64,000 bases of DNA from an uncultured Sterolibacterium sp. (GCA_903904605.1 CAIVDC010000076.1:1-64000), one strand, 5' to 3'. Counted from the stretch's first letter, positions 32,331 to 42,162 are shown. Notes: generated by a model from the letters alone, not told the origin. A program made the numbers and translations.

Positions 32331-33416
32331 GTGTCTGCCGACGCCAGCCTCGCCGCCTGGCTCCGCCTGACGCTGATCCCCGGTGTCGGGGGCGAAGCGC
32401 AGCGCGGCCTGCTCAAGGCTTTCGGCGAGCCGGAGGCGATCTTCAAGGCAGGTCTGAACGCCCTGTGCGGGGTCATCAAGCCGGTGCTGGCGGAGCGTCT
32501 GCTGACGCTCGACGTCGCCGCCGAAATTGCGGCGGCGCTGGAGTGGGCAGAGGCCGCCGGCAACAGCATCCTCACCCTCGGCGACGACGGCTACCCGACA
32601 GCACTCCTGGATTGCGCCGATCCGCCGTCGCTCATCTATCTCAAGGGCCGCGCCGAACTCCTCAACCGGCAGGGCCTCGCCATCGTCGGCAGCCGCAACC
32701 CCACCCCGCAAGGGGAGGCCGACGCATTCGCCTTCGCCCAGACGCTGGCGGCGGCGGGCCTGTCGATCGTCAGCGGCCTGGCCCTGGGCATCGATGCCGC
32801 CGCGCATCGCGGCGCGCTGTCGGGCCAGGGCGTTACCGTCGCGGTGATCGGGACCGGCGCCGACCGGGTCTACCCTGCCGGGAACCGGGAACTCGCCCGC
32901 GCCATCTGCAACCGAGGCGCAATCGTGAGCGAGTTTCCGCTGGGCACGCCGCCCCTGCCGGCCAATTTTCCGCGCCGCAACCGCCTCATCGCCGGTTTGA
33001 GCCAGGGCTGCCTGGTGGTCGAAGCGGCGGCGCGCAGCGGTTCCCTAATTACCGCGCGCCTGGCTGCGGACGCCGGGCGGGAGGTGTTCGCCGTCCCCGG
33101 CTCGATCCACTCGCCGCTGTCCAAGGGTTGTCACCAACTCATCCGGCAGGGTGCCAAACTCGTCGAATCGGCCCGTGACGTCCTTGAAGAGCTGCGCTTG
33201 CCGGCACCCTCCGCCACGCCCTGCCAGGCGACCAGCTTGGTCTCGGAGAGCGAAGCGCTGCTCATGGCGTTGGGCTACGATCCCTGCGATATCGACACGC
33301 TCGCGGCGCGGTCCCGCTTGACGCCAGATGCGCTTCTTGCCATGCTGTTGCAACTGGAGCTCGAAGGCCACGTCGCCAGTTTGCCCGGCGGCCGATATCA
33401 ACGTCTCACTACATAA
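32331..33416 (+). CDS. dprA: DNA-processing protein
   Basis: GLAIVGSRNPTPQG, SGLALGIDAAAHRGAL, GTGADRVYPAGN. Confidence 0.94.
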   Translation: MSADASLAAWLRLTLIPGVGGEAQRGLLKAFGEPEAIFKAGLNALCGVIKPVLAERLLTLDVAAEIAAALEWAEAAGNSILTLGDDGYPTALLDCADPPSLIYLKGRAELLNRQGLAIVGSRNPTPQGEADAFAFAQTLAAAGLSIVSGLALGIDAAAHRGALSGQGVTVAVIGTGADRVYPAGNRELARAICNRGAIVSEFPLGTPPLPANFPRRNRLIAGLSQGCLVVEAAARSGSLITARLAADAGREVFAVPGSIHSPLSKGCHQLIRQGAKLVESARDVLEELRLPAPSATPCQATSLVSESEALLMALGYDPCDIDTLAARSRLTPDALLAMLLQLELEGHVASLPGGRYQRLTT

Positions 33417-33434
33417 GCCTCTGACGCCAGAACC

Positions 33435-33890
33435 ATGTTCGACATTCTCGTCTATCTGTTTGAAACCTATTATCAGCCCGGGGCCTGCCCAAGGCCTTCC
33501 GTACTCGCGCGCAAGTTGTCCGCAGCGGGCTTCGAACAGGAGGACATCTCGGCAGCGCTGGAGTGGCTGTCCGGCCTGGAGCGGCTCGCCGAAGACGAGG
33601 GGCGCTCCGCCGGCCCCCGCTCCCTGAGGCTGTACTGCGACACGGAACTGGCGAAGCTGCCGCCGCAATGCCGCGGCTTCCTGAGTTTTCTCGAGAACGC
33701 CGGCGCCATCGACGCGATACTGAGGGAAATGATCATCGAGCGTGCCATGGTGTTGCGGGAACAGACGGTGTCCCTCGGCAAGCTGAAGATCATCGTGCTG
33801 ATGGTGATGTGGCGACGGCACCAAGCGGTGGACACCCTGCTGCTCGAGGAACTGCTTTCCGAAGAAGACGACCCACCCTACATGCACTGA
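33435..33890 (+). CDS. smg: Smg family protein (DUF494)
   Basis: MFDILVYLFETYYQPGACP. Confidence 0.9.
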   Translation: MFDILVYLFETYYQPGACPRPSVLARKLSAAGFEQEDISAALEWLSGLERLAEDEGRSAGPRSLRLYCDTELAKLPPQCRGFLSFLENAGAIDAILREMIIERAMVLREQTVSLGKLKIIVLMVMWRRHQAVDTLLLEELLSEEDDPPYMH

Positions 33891-33978
33891 GCCGTGTGCC
33901 GCGCGCCGACCTCGCCTTGCCTGTTTCCCCGCCGCGCGCTTATCATGCGGCGCTTCCCGCGCTCTCCGGCATCTTGAA

Positions 33979-36579
33979 ATGAGCAAACAACTGATCATCG
34001 CAGAAAAACCCTCCGTGGCGCAGGACATTGCGCGCGTGCTGGGGGGCTTCACCAAGGAGAAGGATTACTTCGAGAGTGACGAGTACGTCCTCTCCTCGGC
34101 CATCGGCCACCTGCTCGAACTGGCGGTGCCGGAGGAGTACGAGGTGAAGCGCGGCAAGTGGTCCTTTGCCCATCTGCCTGTGATTCCGCCCCATTTCACG
34201 CTCAATCCGATCGAGCGGACCGAGGACCGCCTCAAGCTCCTCACCCGGCTCATGAAACGCAAGGACGTCGGCGGGATCATCAACGCCTGCGACGCCGGGC
34301 GCGAAGGCGAACTGATCTTCCGCTACCTGCAGCAGCACGCCAAGACCGACAAGCCCGTCCGCCGCCTGTGGCTGCAGTCGATGACGCAGGGCGCGATCAA
34401 GGAAGGCTTCGCCCATTTGCGCACCGACGACGAGATGAAGCCGCTGGCCGATGCCGCGCGCTGCCGCTCCGAAGCCGACTGGCTGATCGGCATCAATGGC
34501 ACTCGCGCCATGACCGCCTTCAACTCGAAGACCGGCGGCTTCCACAAGACCCCGGTCGGCCGCGTGCAGACGCCGACCCTGGCGATCCTGGTCGAGCGCG
34601 AAGAACGAATCCGCAAGTTCGTCTCGCGCGACTACTGGGAAGTCGAGGCCGAGTTCGGCGCCGTCGCGGGCACTTACCGCGGCCGCTGGTTCGACGAAAA
34701 ATTCAAGCGTGACCCAAATGTAGACAGTGACGAGCATGCCCGCGCCGAACGCTTCTGGGACGTCGCCGCTGCCTCCGCGATCCGCAACAAATGCCTGGGC
34801 AAGCCGGGCATCGTCACCGAGGAAAGCAAGCCGACGACGCAGGCTTCGCCGCAACTGTTCGACCTCACCTCGCTGCAGCGAGAGGCCAACGGCCGCTTCG
34901 GCTTCTCCGCCAAGTCCACGCTGGGACTGGCGCAGGCGCTCTACGAAAAGCACAAGGTCCTGACCTACCCGCGTACCGATGCCCGCTGCCTGCCGGAAGA
35001 CTATATCGGCACGGTCAAGGAGACGCTGCAGGCCTTCTCGGGCACTCCTTACGCGCCGTTCGCCGGGCAGATCCTGAAGGGCGGCTGGGTGCACCCGAAC
35101 AAGCGCATCTTCAACAACGCCAAGATTTCCGACCACTTCGCCATCATCCCCACGGCGCAGCAGCCGAAGAACCTCTCCGAGGCCGAGCAGAAGCTCTACG
35201 ACCTGGTCGCCAAGCGTTTTCTCGCCATCTTCTACCCGGCCGCCGAATACAACGTGACGACGCGCATCACCCGCGTCGAGGGCGAACCGTTCAAGACCGA
35301 AGGCAAGGTGCTGGTTTCCGCCGGCTGGCTCGCCGTCTATGGCAAGGAAGCGCTGGGCGACGACGAGACGCCGCAGCTCTGCGCGGTGGAAAAGAACGAG
35401 CGGGTCTGGGCCAACGACGTCCTGGTCAAGCCCAACCAGACCAAGCCGCCGCCGCGCTTCAACGAAGCGACGCTGCTCTCGGCCATGGAAGGTGCAGGCA
35501 AGCTGGTCGAGGACGAGGAGTTGCGCGAAGCCATGGCGGCACGCGGCCTGGGCACGCCGGCCACCCGCGCCGCGACCATCGAGGGCCTGATCAACGAGGA
35601 ATACGTGCATCGCAACGGCCGAGAACTGCAGCCGACGGCGAAAGCCTTTTCCCTGCTCTTCGCGCTCTCCAAGCTCGGCGTCGACGAACTGCACTCGCCC
35701 GAACTCACCGGCCACTGGGAATACCAGTTGCGCCAGATGGAGACCGGAGAGCTGGGGCGCGACGCCTTCATGGGCCACATCGCCGAGCAGACTCAGGTCA
35801 TGGTCGAGCGCATCAAGAACGGCGAGATCCCCGACGAAGCCTTCAGCACCCTGAAGACGCCGTGCCCCGCGTGCGGCGGCGTGATCCAGGAGAACTACAA
35901 GAAATTCCAGTGCAAGTCTTGCGACTTCTCGCTCTGGAAGGTCGTCGCCAGCCGCCAGTACGAACCCGAGGAAGTCGAGGAACTGCTGGAAAAGCGAGTC
36001 GTCGGCCCCCTGCAGGGCTTCCGCAGCAAGATGGGGCGGCCCTTCGCGGCGATGATCAAGCTGAATAGCGAAAACCAGCCGGAATTCGATTTCGGCAATG
36101 GCGGAACCGAGGGCGAAGGCGAGGAAATCGACTTCAGCGGACAGGAAACGCTCGGCGCCTGCCCGAAATGCGCGGCACGCATCTTCGAGCACGGCATGGC
36201 CTACGTCTGCGAAAAGGCGGTCGGCCCGGCCAAGAGTTGCGACTTCCGCTCCGGCAAAATCATCCTGCAGCAGCCGGTGGAACGCGCCCAGATGCAGAAG
36301 CTGTTATCCGGCGGCAGGACCGATCTCCTCAAGGGCTTCATCTCGTCGCGCACCAAGCGCAAGTTCTCCGCCTATCTGGTGCGCGGTCCCGATGGCAAGG
36401 TCGGCTTCGAGTTCGAACCCAGGGCCGCCAAGGTGGCCAAGGCGGCGCTGCCGGAAGACGCCCAAGCGGCCGCGGCGGAAAAGCCCGCAGCAAAAGCCGC
36501 CGCCCCGGCCAAGGCGGCCAAGACCGCTAAGACCGCGGCGCCAGCCAAGCCGGCCGCCAAGAAGCGCAGCGCCAAATAA
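33979..36579 (+). CDS. topB: DNA topoisomerase III with Lys/Ala-rich C-terminal tail
   Basis: KQLIIAEKPSVAQDIARVLG, LTYPRTDARCLPEDY, LGTPATRAATIE; tail KAAAPAKAAKTAKTAAPAKPAAKKRSAK. Confidence 0.93.
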   Translation: MSKQLIIAEKPSVAQDIARVLGGFTKEKDYFESDEYVLSSAIGHLLELAVPEEYEVKRGKWSFAHLPVIPPHFTLNPIERTEDRLKLLTRLMKRKDVGGIINACDAGREGELIFRYLQQHAKTDKPVRRLWLQSMTQGAIKEGFAHLRTDDEMKPLADAARCRSEADWLIGINGTRAMTAFNSKTGGFHKTPVGRVQTPTLAILVEREERIRKFVSRDYWEVEAEFGAVAGTYRGRWFDEKFKRDPNVDSDEHARAERFWDVAAASAIRNKCLGKPGIVTEESKPTTQASPQLFDLTSLQREANGRFGFSAKSTLGLAQALYEKHKVLTYPRTDARCLPEDYIGTVKETLQAFSGTPYAPFAGQILKGGWVHPNKRIFNNAKISDHFAIIPTAQQPKNLSEAEQKLYDLVAKRFLAIFYPAAEYNVTTRITRVEGEPFKTEGKVLVSAGWLAVYGKEALGDDETPQLCAVEKNERVWANDVLVKPNQTKPPPRFNEATLLSAMEGAGKLVEDEELREAMAARGLGTPATRAATIEGLINEEYVHRNGRELQPTAKAFSLLFALSKLGVDELHSPELTGHWEYQLRQMETGELGRDAFMGHIAEQTQVMVERIKNGEIPDEAFSTLKTPCPACGGVIQENYKKFQCKSCDFSLWKVVASRQYEPEEVEELLEKRVVGPLQGFRSKMGRPFAAMIKLNSENQPEFDFGNGGTEGEGEEIDFSGQETLGACPKCAARIFEHGMAYVCEKAVGPAKSCDFRSGKIILQQPVERAQMQKLLSGGRTDLLKGFISSRTKRKFSAYLVRGPDGKVGFEFEPRAAKVAKAALPEDAQAAAAEKPAAKAAAPAKAAKTAKTAAPAKPAAKKRSAK

Positions 36580-36597
36580 GTCGGCGCCGGACCGGGC

Positions 36598-37383
36598 ATG
36601 CGTCGCCTCGCGCTCCTGCTGGGCCTCATCGCCACCGTGCTCATCGCGCCGGCAAGTGCGCAGAACAGGCTCGACGAGATTCTCGAACGGGGCAGTCTGC
36701 GCGTGGCCACCACCGGCGACTACCCGCCGTTCAGCTATCGCGATCCGGCCAGCGGTGAGTATCGGGGCATCGACATCGACCTGGCCGGAGAACTGGCACG
36801 GGCGCTGGGGGTGAAACTGGAACTGGTGGCCACTTCCTGGCCGACCTTGATGCGGGATCTCGGCGGAGACAAGATCGACATCGTCATGAGCGGCGTGTCG
36901 GCCAATCTCGAACGGCAGAAGCGGGCATTATTCTCGGTTCCCTACCTGAAGGACGGCAAGACTCCGATCACGCGCTGCGAAAACCAGGGTCGCTTCCAGA
37001 CCATGGACCAGATCGACCGGCCCGGCGTGACCCTGATCGTCAATCCCGGCGGCACCAACGAACGTTTTGCCAGAGACGCGATCAAGAACGCGACGATCAC
37101 CGTGCATCCCGACAACGGGACAATCTTCGATCAGATCGTCGATGGTCGCGCCGACGTGATGATCACCGATGCCGTCGAGGCACGCTTGCAGCAGAAGCTG
37201 CATCCGCAACTCTGCGCCGTCCATCCCGACGCGCCCTTCGATTACTCGGAGAAGGCTTACCTGTTGCCGCGCGACTGGCTGTTCAAGGCCTTCGTCGATC
37301 TCTGGCTACACCAGACCATGGAGAGCGGCAAGCTGCGCAAGATCCACGACAAGTGGCTCGACTATCCCTGGCCCAAGGGCTGA
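36598..37383 (+). CDS. Periplasmic cyclohexadienyl (prephenate/arogenate) dehydratase-like SBP-fold protein
   Basis: Signal peptide; LIVNPGGTNERFARDAIKNATITVHPDNGTIFDQIVDGRADVMITDAVEA, PheC-like. Confidence 0.75.
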   Translation: MRRLALLLGLIATVLIAPASAQNRLDEILERGSLRVATTGDYPPFSYRDPASGEYRGIDIDLAGELARALGVKLELVATSWPTLMRDLGGDKIDIVMSGVSANLERQKRALFSVPYLKDGKTPITRCENQGRFQTMDQIDRPGVTLIVNPGGTNERFARDAIKNATITVHPDNGTIFDQIVDGRADVMITDAVEARLQQKLHPQLCAVHPDAPFDYSEKAYLLPRDWLFKAFVDLWLHQTMESGKLRKIHDKWLDYPWPKG

Positions 37384-37700
37384 GCCGGCCGCTCGAGCCG
37401 GCCCGTCCCGCGCTTCCGGCGGAGAAGTGACGGAAAGCAGCCCTCGCCGGCCGGCGACCGCCGGGAGCTGTCGGCTAATCTGACAGTCGTATCCGCAAGT
37501 CTTGAGGAGTCATGGCCGGGTGGAGATCGGCGTCGGCTGGCTTCATGCCTCAGGAATGCATTCAGGCAACAACATCTGGCAATGGCACAAACTCTGCTTT
37601 GGCCCTGGAAACTCGTCGTGCATTGGCGCCGCGCTGGCGGGGAAGGCCCAGTGATCAGCAGACCGCCCCGAGTTCAACCGACGTATTGAAAGGAACGGCC

Positions 37701-38270
37701 ATGAACAATATCCGGAGCGCCATCAACCGGTTTCCGGAAGGCGGCGCCCCATTCGCCGAGTACACGCTGATCTTGCTGCTGGTCGCGGCCACGGTCTTCG
37801 ACTTCCGCTGGCAGCGCATACCGAACTGGCTGATCCAGGTCGGCGTCCTGTTCGGCCTGGCCTGCAACATCGCCATCCCGCCATACCCGCAAGCGGGTCT
37901 GCTCTGGCCTTTTGAAGGCATGGGCCTGGGCTTCATCGCATTCCTGCCGCTCTACCTGGTCGGCGCCATGGGTGCAGGCGACGTGAAACTCATGTCCATG
38001 GTCGGCGCCTTCGTCGGGCCGGACGACATGGTCGGGGTGCTGTTGTTCACCATGATCGCGGTCGGCCTGCTGTTCATCGTGCATGTCCTGCTGCACGGCA
38101 CGGGCGGCCGGATACTGCTCGATCTGAGGGCATTGTTCAAACGGGGCTTGCCCGAGAATCGAGGCCGCATGCGGCCCGCGGCCTCCGCCACCAAGCAGTT
38201 GCCCTACGCGCTGGCCATTTCGGCCGGCACCATCGCTTATCTCATGGCAAGACAATCGGGTCTGCTGTGA
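37701..38270 (+). CDS. A24 prepilin peptidase (CpaA/TadV type)
   Basis: DFRWQRIPNWL and GAMGAGDVKLMSMVGAFVGP catalytic Asp motifs. Confidence 0.85.
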   Translation: MNNIRSAINRFPEGGAPFAEYTLILLLVAATVFDFRWQRIPNWLIQVGVLFGLACNIAIPPYPQAGLLWPFEGMGLGFIAFLPLYLVGAMGAGDVKLMSMVGAFVGPDDMVGVLLFTMIAVGLLFIVHVLLHGTGGRILLDLRALFKRGLPENRGRMRPAASATKQLPYALAISAGTIAYLMARQSGLL

Positions 38271-38484
38271 TCGTCGAAGGGATCGCGCCGCCAATTTGTC
38301 CGTAAAGCGCTCCGGGTTGGATGAGCCCCGTGAGATCCGGACGCCACGGGTTCCGAGCCTCGGTTTGCCCCATTCTGCGAATTCTCACGCGATCACGGAA
38401 GTTTCCGGCCGAAACGACATCCGCCTCGTGCCGTTCATCGGCGATCGGCTTTCAGGATGCCGCCGCGAAGGTCCGCAGCGGCCC

Positions 38485-38676
38485 TTACTCCCCGGGTCCG
38501 TTGCCGCCGCCGACAACGATGCGACAGGCCCGACGAATGAAATTCAGCTGCTGCTTGTAGCGCGAGCAGCCTTCGCACACGGCCAGGTGCATTTTCAACC
38601 GCATCTGCTCGGCCATCTTGAGCTTCCGGTCCTGGGATTCGGACAATAGGCGGGTGATTTCCTTGCAGGTCAACAT
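38485..38676 (-). CDS. Anti-sigma factor, zf-HC2-like
   Basis: MLTCKEITRLLSESQDRKLKMAEQMRLKMHLAVCEGCSRYKQQL: H-x3-C-x2-C; overlaps the sigma stop. Confidence 0.8.
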   Translation of the reverse strand: MLTCKEITRLLSESQDRKLKMAEQMRLKMHLAVCEGCSRYKQQLNFIRRACRIVVGGGNGPGE

Positions 38677-39266
38677 GCGCGCTCTCCGGGACCAAACCAT
38701 GTCTGCTCCAGGCAGCGGCGCAAGCCGTTGCGCGCGCGATGAAGGATGACATGGCAATTGCTGGACGTGATATTGAGTTCGACGCAGACCTCGTTGGTTT
38801 CGAACTCCAGGAATTCGCGCATCATGAACACCCGTGCCGTATTGTCGGGAAGGTGTTTCAGGCAGGCGTCGAACACCGCCCAGAATTGCTCCTGGTGCAG
38901 GGCCTCTTCCGGATCGCCCCAAGCGCGCGGACGCGATTCGGGCTGCCAATGCGCATTGGGTTCGAACAGCGCCTCGAAAGCCTGATCGAGGCTGTCATCT
39001 TCCGGCGACAGGGACGAAACGTTGATGCTCCGGCTCCGCTGCCGGATGGCGTCGACGATCTTGTTGCGCAGGATCGCGAAAACCCAGGTCTTCATGGCGG
39101 AGCGTCCGGAAAAATCCTCTTCTCCCGCCAAGGCGGCCATCAACGCCTCCTGCACCACATCCTCGGCCAGTTGGTCATCGCGCAACTGCAGACTGGCGAA
39201 GCGCAGCAGATCGCGCCGCAACTCGGCCAGATAGGGCGCATCCTGCTGCAACCGTCCGCCGCTCAT
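38670..39266 (-). CDS. ECF RNA polymerase sigma factor (start at MSGG inferred)
   Basis: DDQLAEDVVQEALMAAL sigma2, SAMKTWVFAILRNKIVDAIRQR, LPDNTARVFMMREFLEFETNEVCVELNITSSNCHVILHRAR sigma4. Confidence 0.88.
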   Translation of the reverse strand: MSGGRLQQDAPYLAELRRDLLRFASLQLRDDQLAEDVVQEALMAALAGEEDFSGRSAMKTWVFAILRNKIVDAIRQRSRSINVSSLSPEDDSLDQAFEALFEPNAHWQPESRPRAWGDPEEALHQEQFWAVFDACLKHLPDNTARVFMMREFLEFETNEVCVELNITSSNCHVILHRARNGLRRCLEQTWFGPGERAC

Positions 39267-39423
39267 CGCGCAGGCGGCCGGCGGGAGGCGCGCCGCTTCG
39301 CGCAGCAAGCCGGTCGATGCCGGCTTCGGGTTCCGGGCCTTTCGGCGCAGCCGCGGCACCCGGACCGGGCCGGGGGTGCACCGTCATCGCCGCCGGGCAT
39401 CCGGGTAAAGTCCTTCAGCAAAT

Positions 39424-39576
39424 TCATGTGGCCTTTCCGTCTCCAGGGACAGTCGAGCCAACCGCGGCCCTGTCCATCTCCGTCAGTCGCCGGAGAAGTT
39501 CGAATCCTAACAGTCGCTGCCGTTGGAGGAACAACGACTGCGGCTCATGCCGGTCGGCGTCGGGCTGAGAATACAT
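39424..39576 (-). CDS. Candidate 50-aa small ORF between doxX and the ECF sigma gene
   Basis: ATG-TGA frame MYSQPDADRHEPQSLFLQRQRLLGFELLRRLTEMDRAAVGSTVPGDGKAT; not in the ORF track. Confidence 0.35.
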   Translation of the reverse strand: MYSQPDADRHEPQSLFLQRQRLLGFELLRRLTEMDRAAVGSTVPGDGKAT

Positions 39577-39614
39577 CGGTTCGGTCCTGTAGCACACGTC
39601 GCATGCCGCCTCCG

Positions 39615-40145
39615 CTACGACTTCGCACCAAAGCGACGAGCGATCAGGTGATCCAGCGACAATCGCCCTGGCCCCCTGGCGACCAGCATGAGGAGAACGG
39701 TCGCCCAGACGCCGTGGGTCGGATAGGCATCGGGATAGACGAAGATCTCTATGATCAGGGTCATGACCAGCAGGGCGACAGCGGAAAAGCGCGTGGCCAG
39801 CCCGACCAGGATCAACAGCGGAAAGAGATGCTCGGCGAAGGCCGCCAGCGGCGCCGCCAGTTCAGGCGATATGAACGGCAGGCGGTATTCCTCGCGAAAG
39901 AGATCGGTGGCGGAATCGGAAAGCCGCGGCATCCCGAATTGAAACGTGCCGCTGACAATGTCGAGGGCGAAACCCTGGATCTTGGTCTCGCCGGATTTCC
40001 AGAAGACCGCCGCGATGGAAAACCGGCCAAGCAATGCGGTCACGGAATCCGGGATGCGGGAAAAAATGGCGACCAGTCTCCGGATCGGCTTCTCCGGCCA
40101 AGAGACGAGGCGGGAAGCCGGCGCGGCTGCGGGCGATTCGTTCAA
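39615..40145 (-). CDS. DoxX-family membrane protein (TTG start)
   Basis: LLGRFSIAAVFWKSGETKIQGFALD..., DoxX TM pattern; 4-nt overlap with upstream DUF2063 gene. Confidence 0.85.
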   Translation of the reverse strand: MNESPAAAPASRLVSWPEKPIRRLVAIFSRIPDSVTALLGRFSIAAVFWKSGETKIQGFALDIVSGTFQFGMPRLSDSATDLFREEYRLPFISPELAAPLAAFAEHLFPLLILVGLATRFSAVALLVMTLIIEIFVYPDAYPTHGVWATVLLMLVARGPGRLSLDHLIARRFGAKS

Positions 40146-40927
40146 GAGGGGATACTCCCTGCAATAGTGGCGCTTGTTATGGCGCCGCTGCGGATCAGCA
40201 GACCCAGGGCGGCGGCCAGATCGAACGCGGCGTCGCCGGCCGAGGCCAGTCCGGCGGCCGGTCCGAAGGCGATGCCTTGCCGCAGATTCATGATGAACAA
40301 GGCCGAACCTTCCGGGACGAGAAAAACTTCCACGTCGAGCCCCGAGCGCAACACCAGCGCCGCTTCGCGCGAATCGGGAACAACTGCCGCCAGTGCCGCA
40401 GAAACACTTTCGGCTTGATGCGCCGCCCACAGGGAAACCAGCGCATGGCGGGAGCGCACAAGCGCGAGCGACGGATGCAAGTCGAAACAGACTTGCGGCA
40501 GGCGTCCCTCATCGGCCAAGAGCCGCGAGATTTCCCCGCTATCGAGCGGTGTCGCATCCTCGGCATGATAGGCACGCACGCGCAGCATTTCCAGCCGCGC
40601 CACGTCGGCGAGATAGGGCAGCGAAGCCGCCGGCGTAAAGGCTTCTATGAAATCCGCCAAGCCGTCGCCGTAGAAGGAAAGAATTCGCGTGCGCGGCGGG
40701 TTTGTCCGCACGAACAGGCCTGCCATGGCGCGGAAGAATTCCTCGCCGACCAAGGCCTGGGTCACCGGGTAGGTTTCGGCCAACGCGTCGACCAGCGATG
40801 CGGCGACGTTGTTGCGATAGACGGCAAAGCGCCGGCCGGGATCAGATCCGTTCCATGCAGTCAGGCCCGGCGGGCATGTCGATTCCGCCGCGAGCAAAGC
40901 GTCGGCAAAGGCCTGGTGATCGCTCAT
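40142..40927 (-). CDS. bufC: DUF2063 / HvfC-BufC-like RiPP-modification partner protein
   Basis: FADALLAAE...[37 protein letters not shown]. Confidence 0.88.
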   Translation of the reverse strand: MSDHQAFADALLAAESTCPPGLTAWNGSDPGRRFAVYRNNVAASLVDALAETYPVTQALVGEEFFRAMAGLFVRTNPPRTRILSFYGDGLADFIEAFTPAASLPYLADVARLEMLRVRAYHAEDATPLDSGEISRLLADEGRLPQVCFDLHPSLALVRSRHALVSLWAAHQAESVSAALAAVVPDSREAALVLRSGLDVEVFLVPEGSALFIMNLRQGIAFGPAAGLASAGDAAFDLAAALGLLIRSGAITSATIAGSIPS

Positions 40928-41829
40928 GTGCGCAGCGCGAGGGAGGGCCGGACGAGGTCGCGCATCATCCGCTCCGCCCGATGTGCTTCGGCGAGCAGGA
41001 CGGGAAAGGCCGGGATGTCGTTATCGCGTTCGATCAGGGTCGGCACCGGACCGACGCGTTCCAGCGCATAAGCGTAGAGATCCCAGACAACCTGCGCCAC
41101 CGCCGCGCCGTGGCTGTCGATGAGGAGCGAATCGCCGGCTGCGTCGACGTCGTGGGCAAACCCCGCGAGATGAATTTCCGCAACGTGCTGAAGCGGCAGC
41201 GCGCGGATGTAGTCGTAAGGATCGCGGCCATGATTGACGCAGGAAACGTAGACGTTATTGACATCGAGCAGCAGTCCGCAGCCGGTGCGCCGGACAAGCT
41301 CGGCGATGAACTCCGCTTCGGCCATCGTCGAGGCGGAGAATTCGACGTAGGTCGCCGGATTCTCCAGCAGCATGCGGCGCTGCAGGCGATCCTGCACCTG
41401 GTCGATGTGCCCGCAGACACGGGCCAGGGTGCCGGCGTGATAGGGCACGGGCAGCAGGTCGTTGAGAAACACCCCGCCGTGGCTGGACCAGGCCAGGTGT
41501 TCGGAGAACGATTCGGGCTGGTAGCGCTTGAGCAGCCTGGAGAGCTGGGCAAGATGGTCCCGGTCGATCGGCGCTGCCCCGCCAATGGAAAGGCCGACGC
41601 CGTGCACGGAAAGGGGGTAGTGCTCACGGATGCGGCTCAGATAGTGATGAAAAGGACCCCCGTCCACCATATAGTTTTCGGCGTGGATTTCGAAGAAACC
41701 GACATCCGGGCGCGTCGCAAGGATCTCCTGGAAATGCTCAGGCTTGAGGCCTACTCCGCCGCTTGCGGGCAAGCGACGGGGGGAGGCGGCGCCGACAGCC
41801 ATCGGCACGGAAGGGAGTCGTGAGTTCAT
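40924..41829 (-). CDS. bufB: DUF692 MNIO (multinuclear non-heme iron-dependent oxidative enzyme), HvfB/BufB-like
   Basis: [13 protein letters not shown]...[10 protein letters not shown]...[11 protein letters not shown]...EHLAWS...[11 protein letters not shown]...[14 protein letters not shown]...EIHLAGF. Confidence 0.92.
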   Translation of the reverse strand: MNSRLPSVPMAVGAASPRRLPASGGVGLKPEHFQEILATRPDVGFFEIHAENYMVDGGPFHHYLSRIREHYPLSVHGVGLSIGGAAPIDRDHLAQLSRLLKRYQPESFSEHLAWSSHGGVFLNDLLPVPYHAGTLARVCGHIDQVQDRLQRRMLLENPATYVEFSASTMAEAEFIAELVRRTGCGLLLDVNNVYVSCVNHGRDPYDYIRALPLQHVAEIHLAGFAHDVDAAGDSLLIDSHGAAVAQVVWDLYAYALERVGPVPTLIERDNDIPAFPVLLAEAHRAERMMRDLVRPSLALRT

Positions 41830-41859
41830 GGTCGGCGTCCCGGGTCTGCCGGCGGGCGA

Positions 41860-42162
41860 TCAGGCCTTCTTTTCCTTGAATTCCTGGAGCTGGCCGTAGC
41901 CTGTCGGCGACGTCGACGAAACGGTCTTCTCGCAAGTGCCCTTGGGCACCAGGGACCAGGCGTTGCCTTGGTGGTCCCTCATCGACGTGCCCGCGCAGCT
42001 TGTTCCGGCACCGGCCTTGCAGTCGTTCTTGCCCTTGAGGGCCACGCCATAGCAGTGCTCCTTGTCCGACATCTTGTTCTGGGCTGCGGCCGGGCTCGCG
42101 GCAACGGTCATGGCGGCACCGAGAGCCAGGGCGAGAGAGGCGGCGGTCAATGTCTTGTTCAT
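41860..42162 (-). CDS. bufA: DUF2282 bufferin/GigP-like RiPP precursor (Sec signal peptide, four Cys)
   Basis: [90 protein letters not shown]. Confidence 0.92.
   Translation of the reverse strand: MNKTLTAASLALALGAAMTVAASPAAAQNKMSDKEHCYGVALKGKNDCKAGAGTSCAGTSMRDHQGNAWSLVPKGTCEKTVSSTSPTGYGQLQEFKEKKA

Noticed and set aside
33943-36192. 749-aa minus-strand ORF antisense to topB
   Set aside because: Shadow ORF from GC-rich codon bias; the plus strand has an unambiguous TopB; no recognisable domain on the antisense.
38739-40418. 559-aa plus-strand ORF across the sigma/doxX/bufC region
   Set aside because: Antisense to four clearly recognisable minus-strand genes; composition typical of a shadow ORF.
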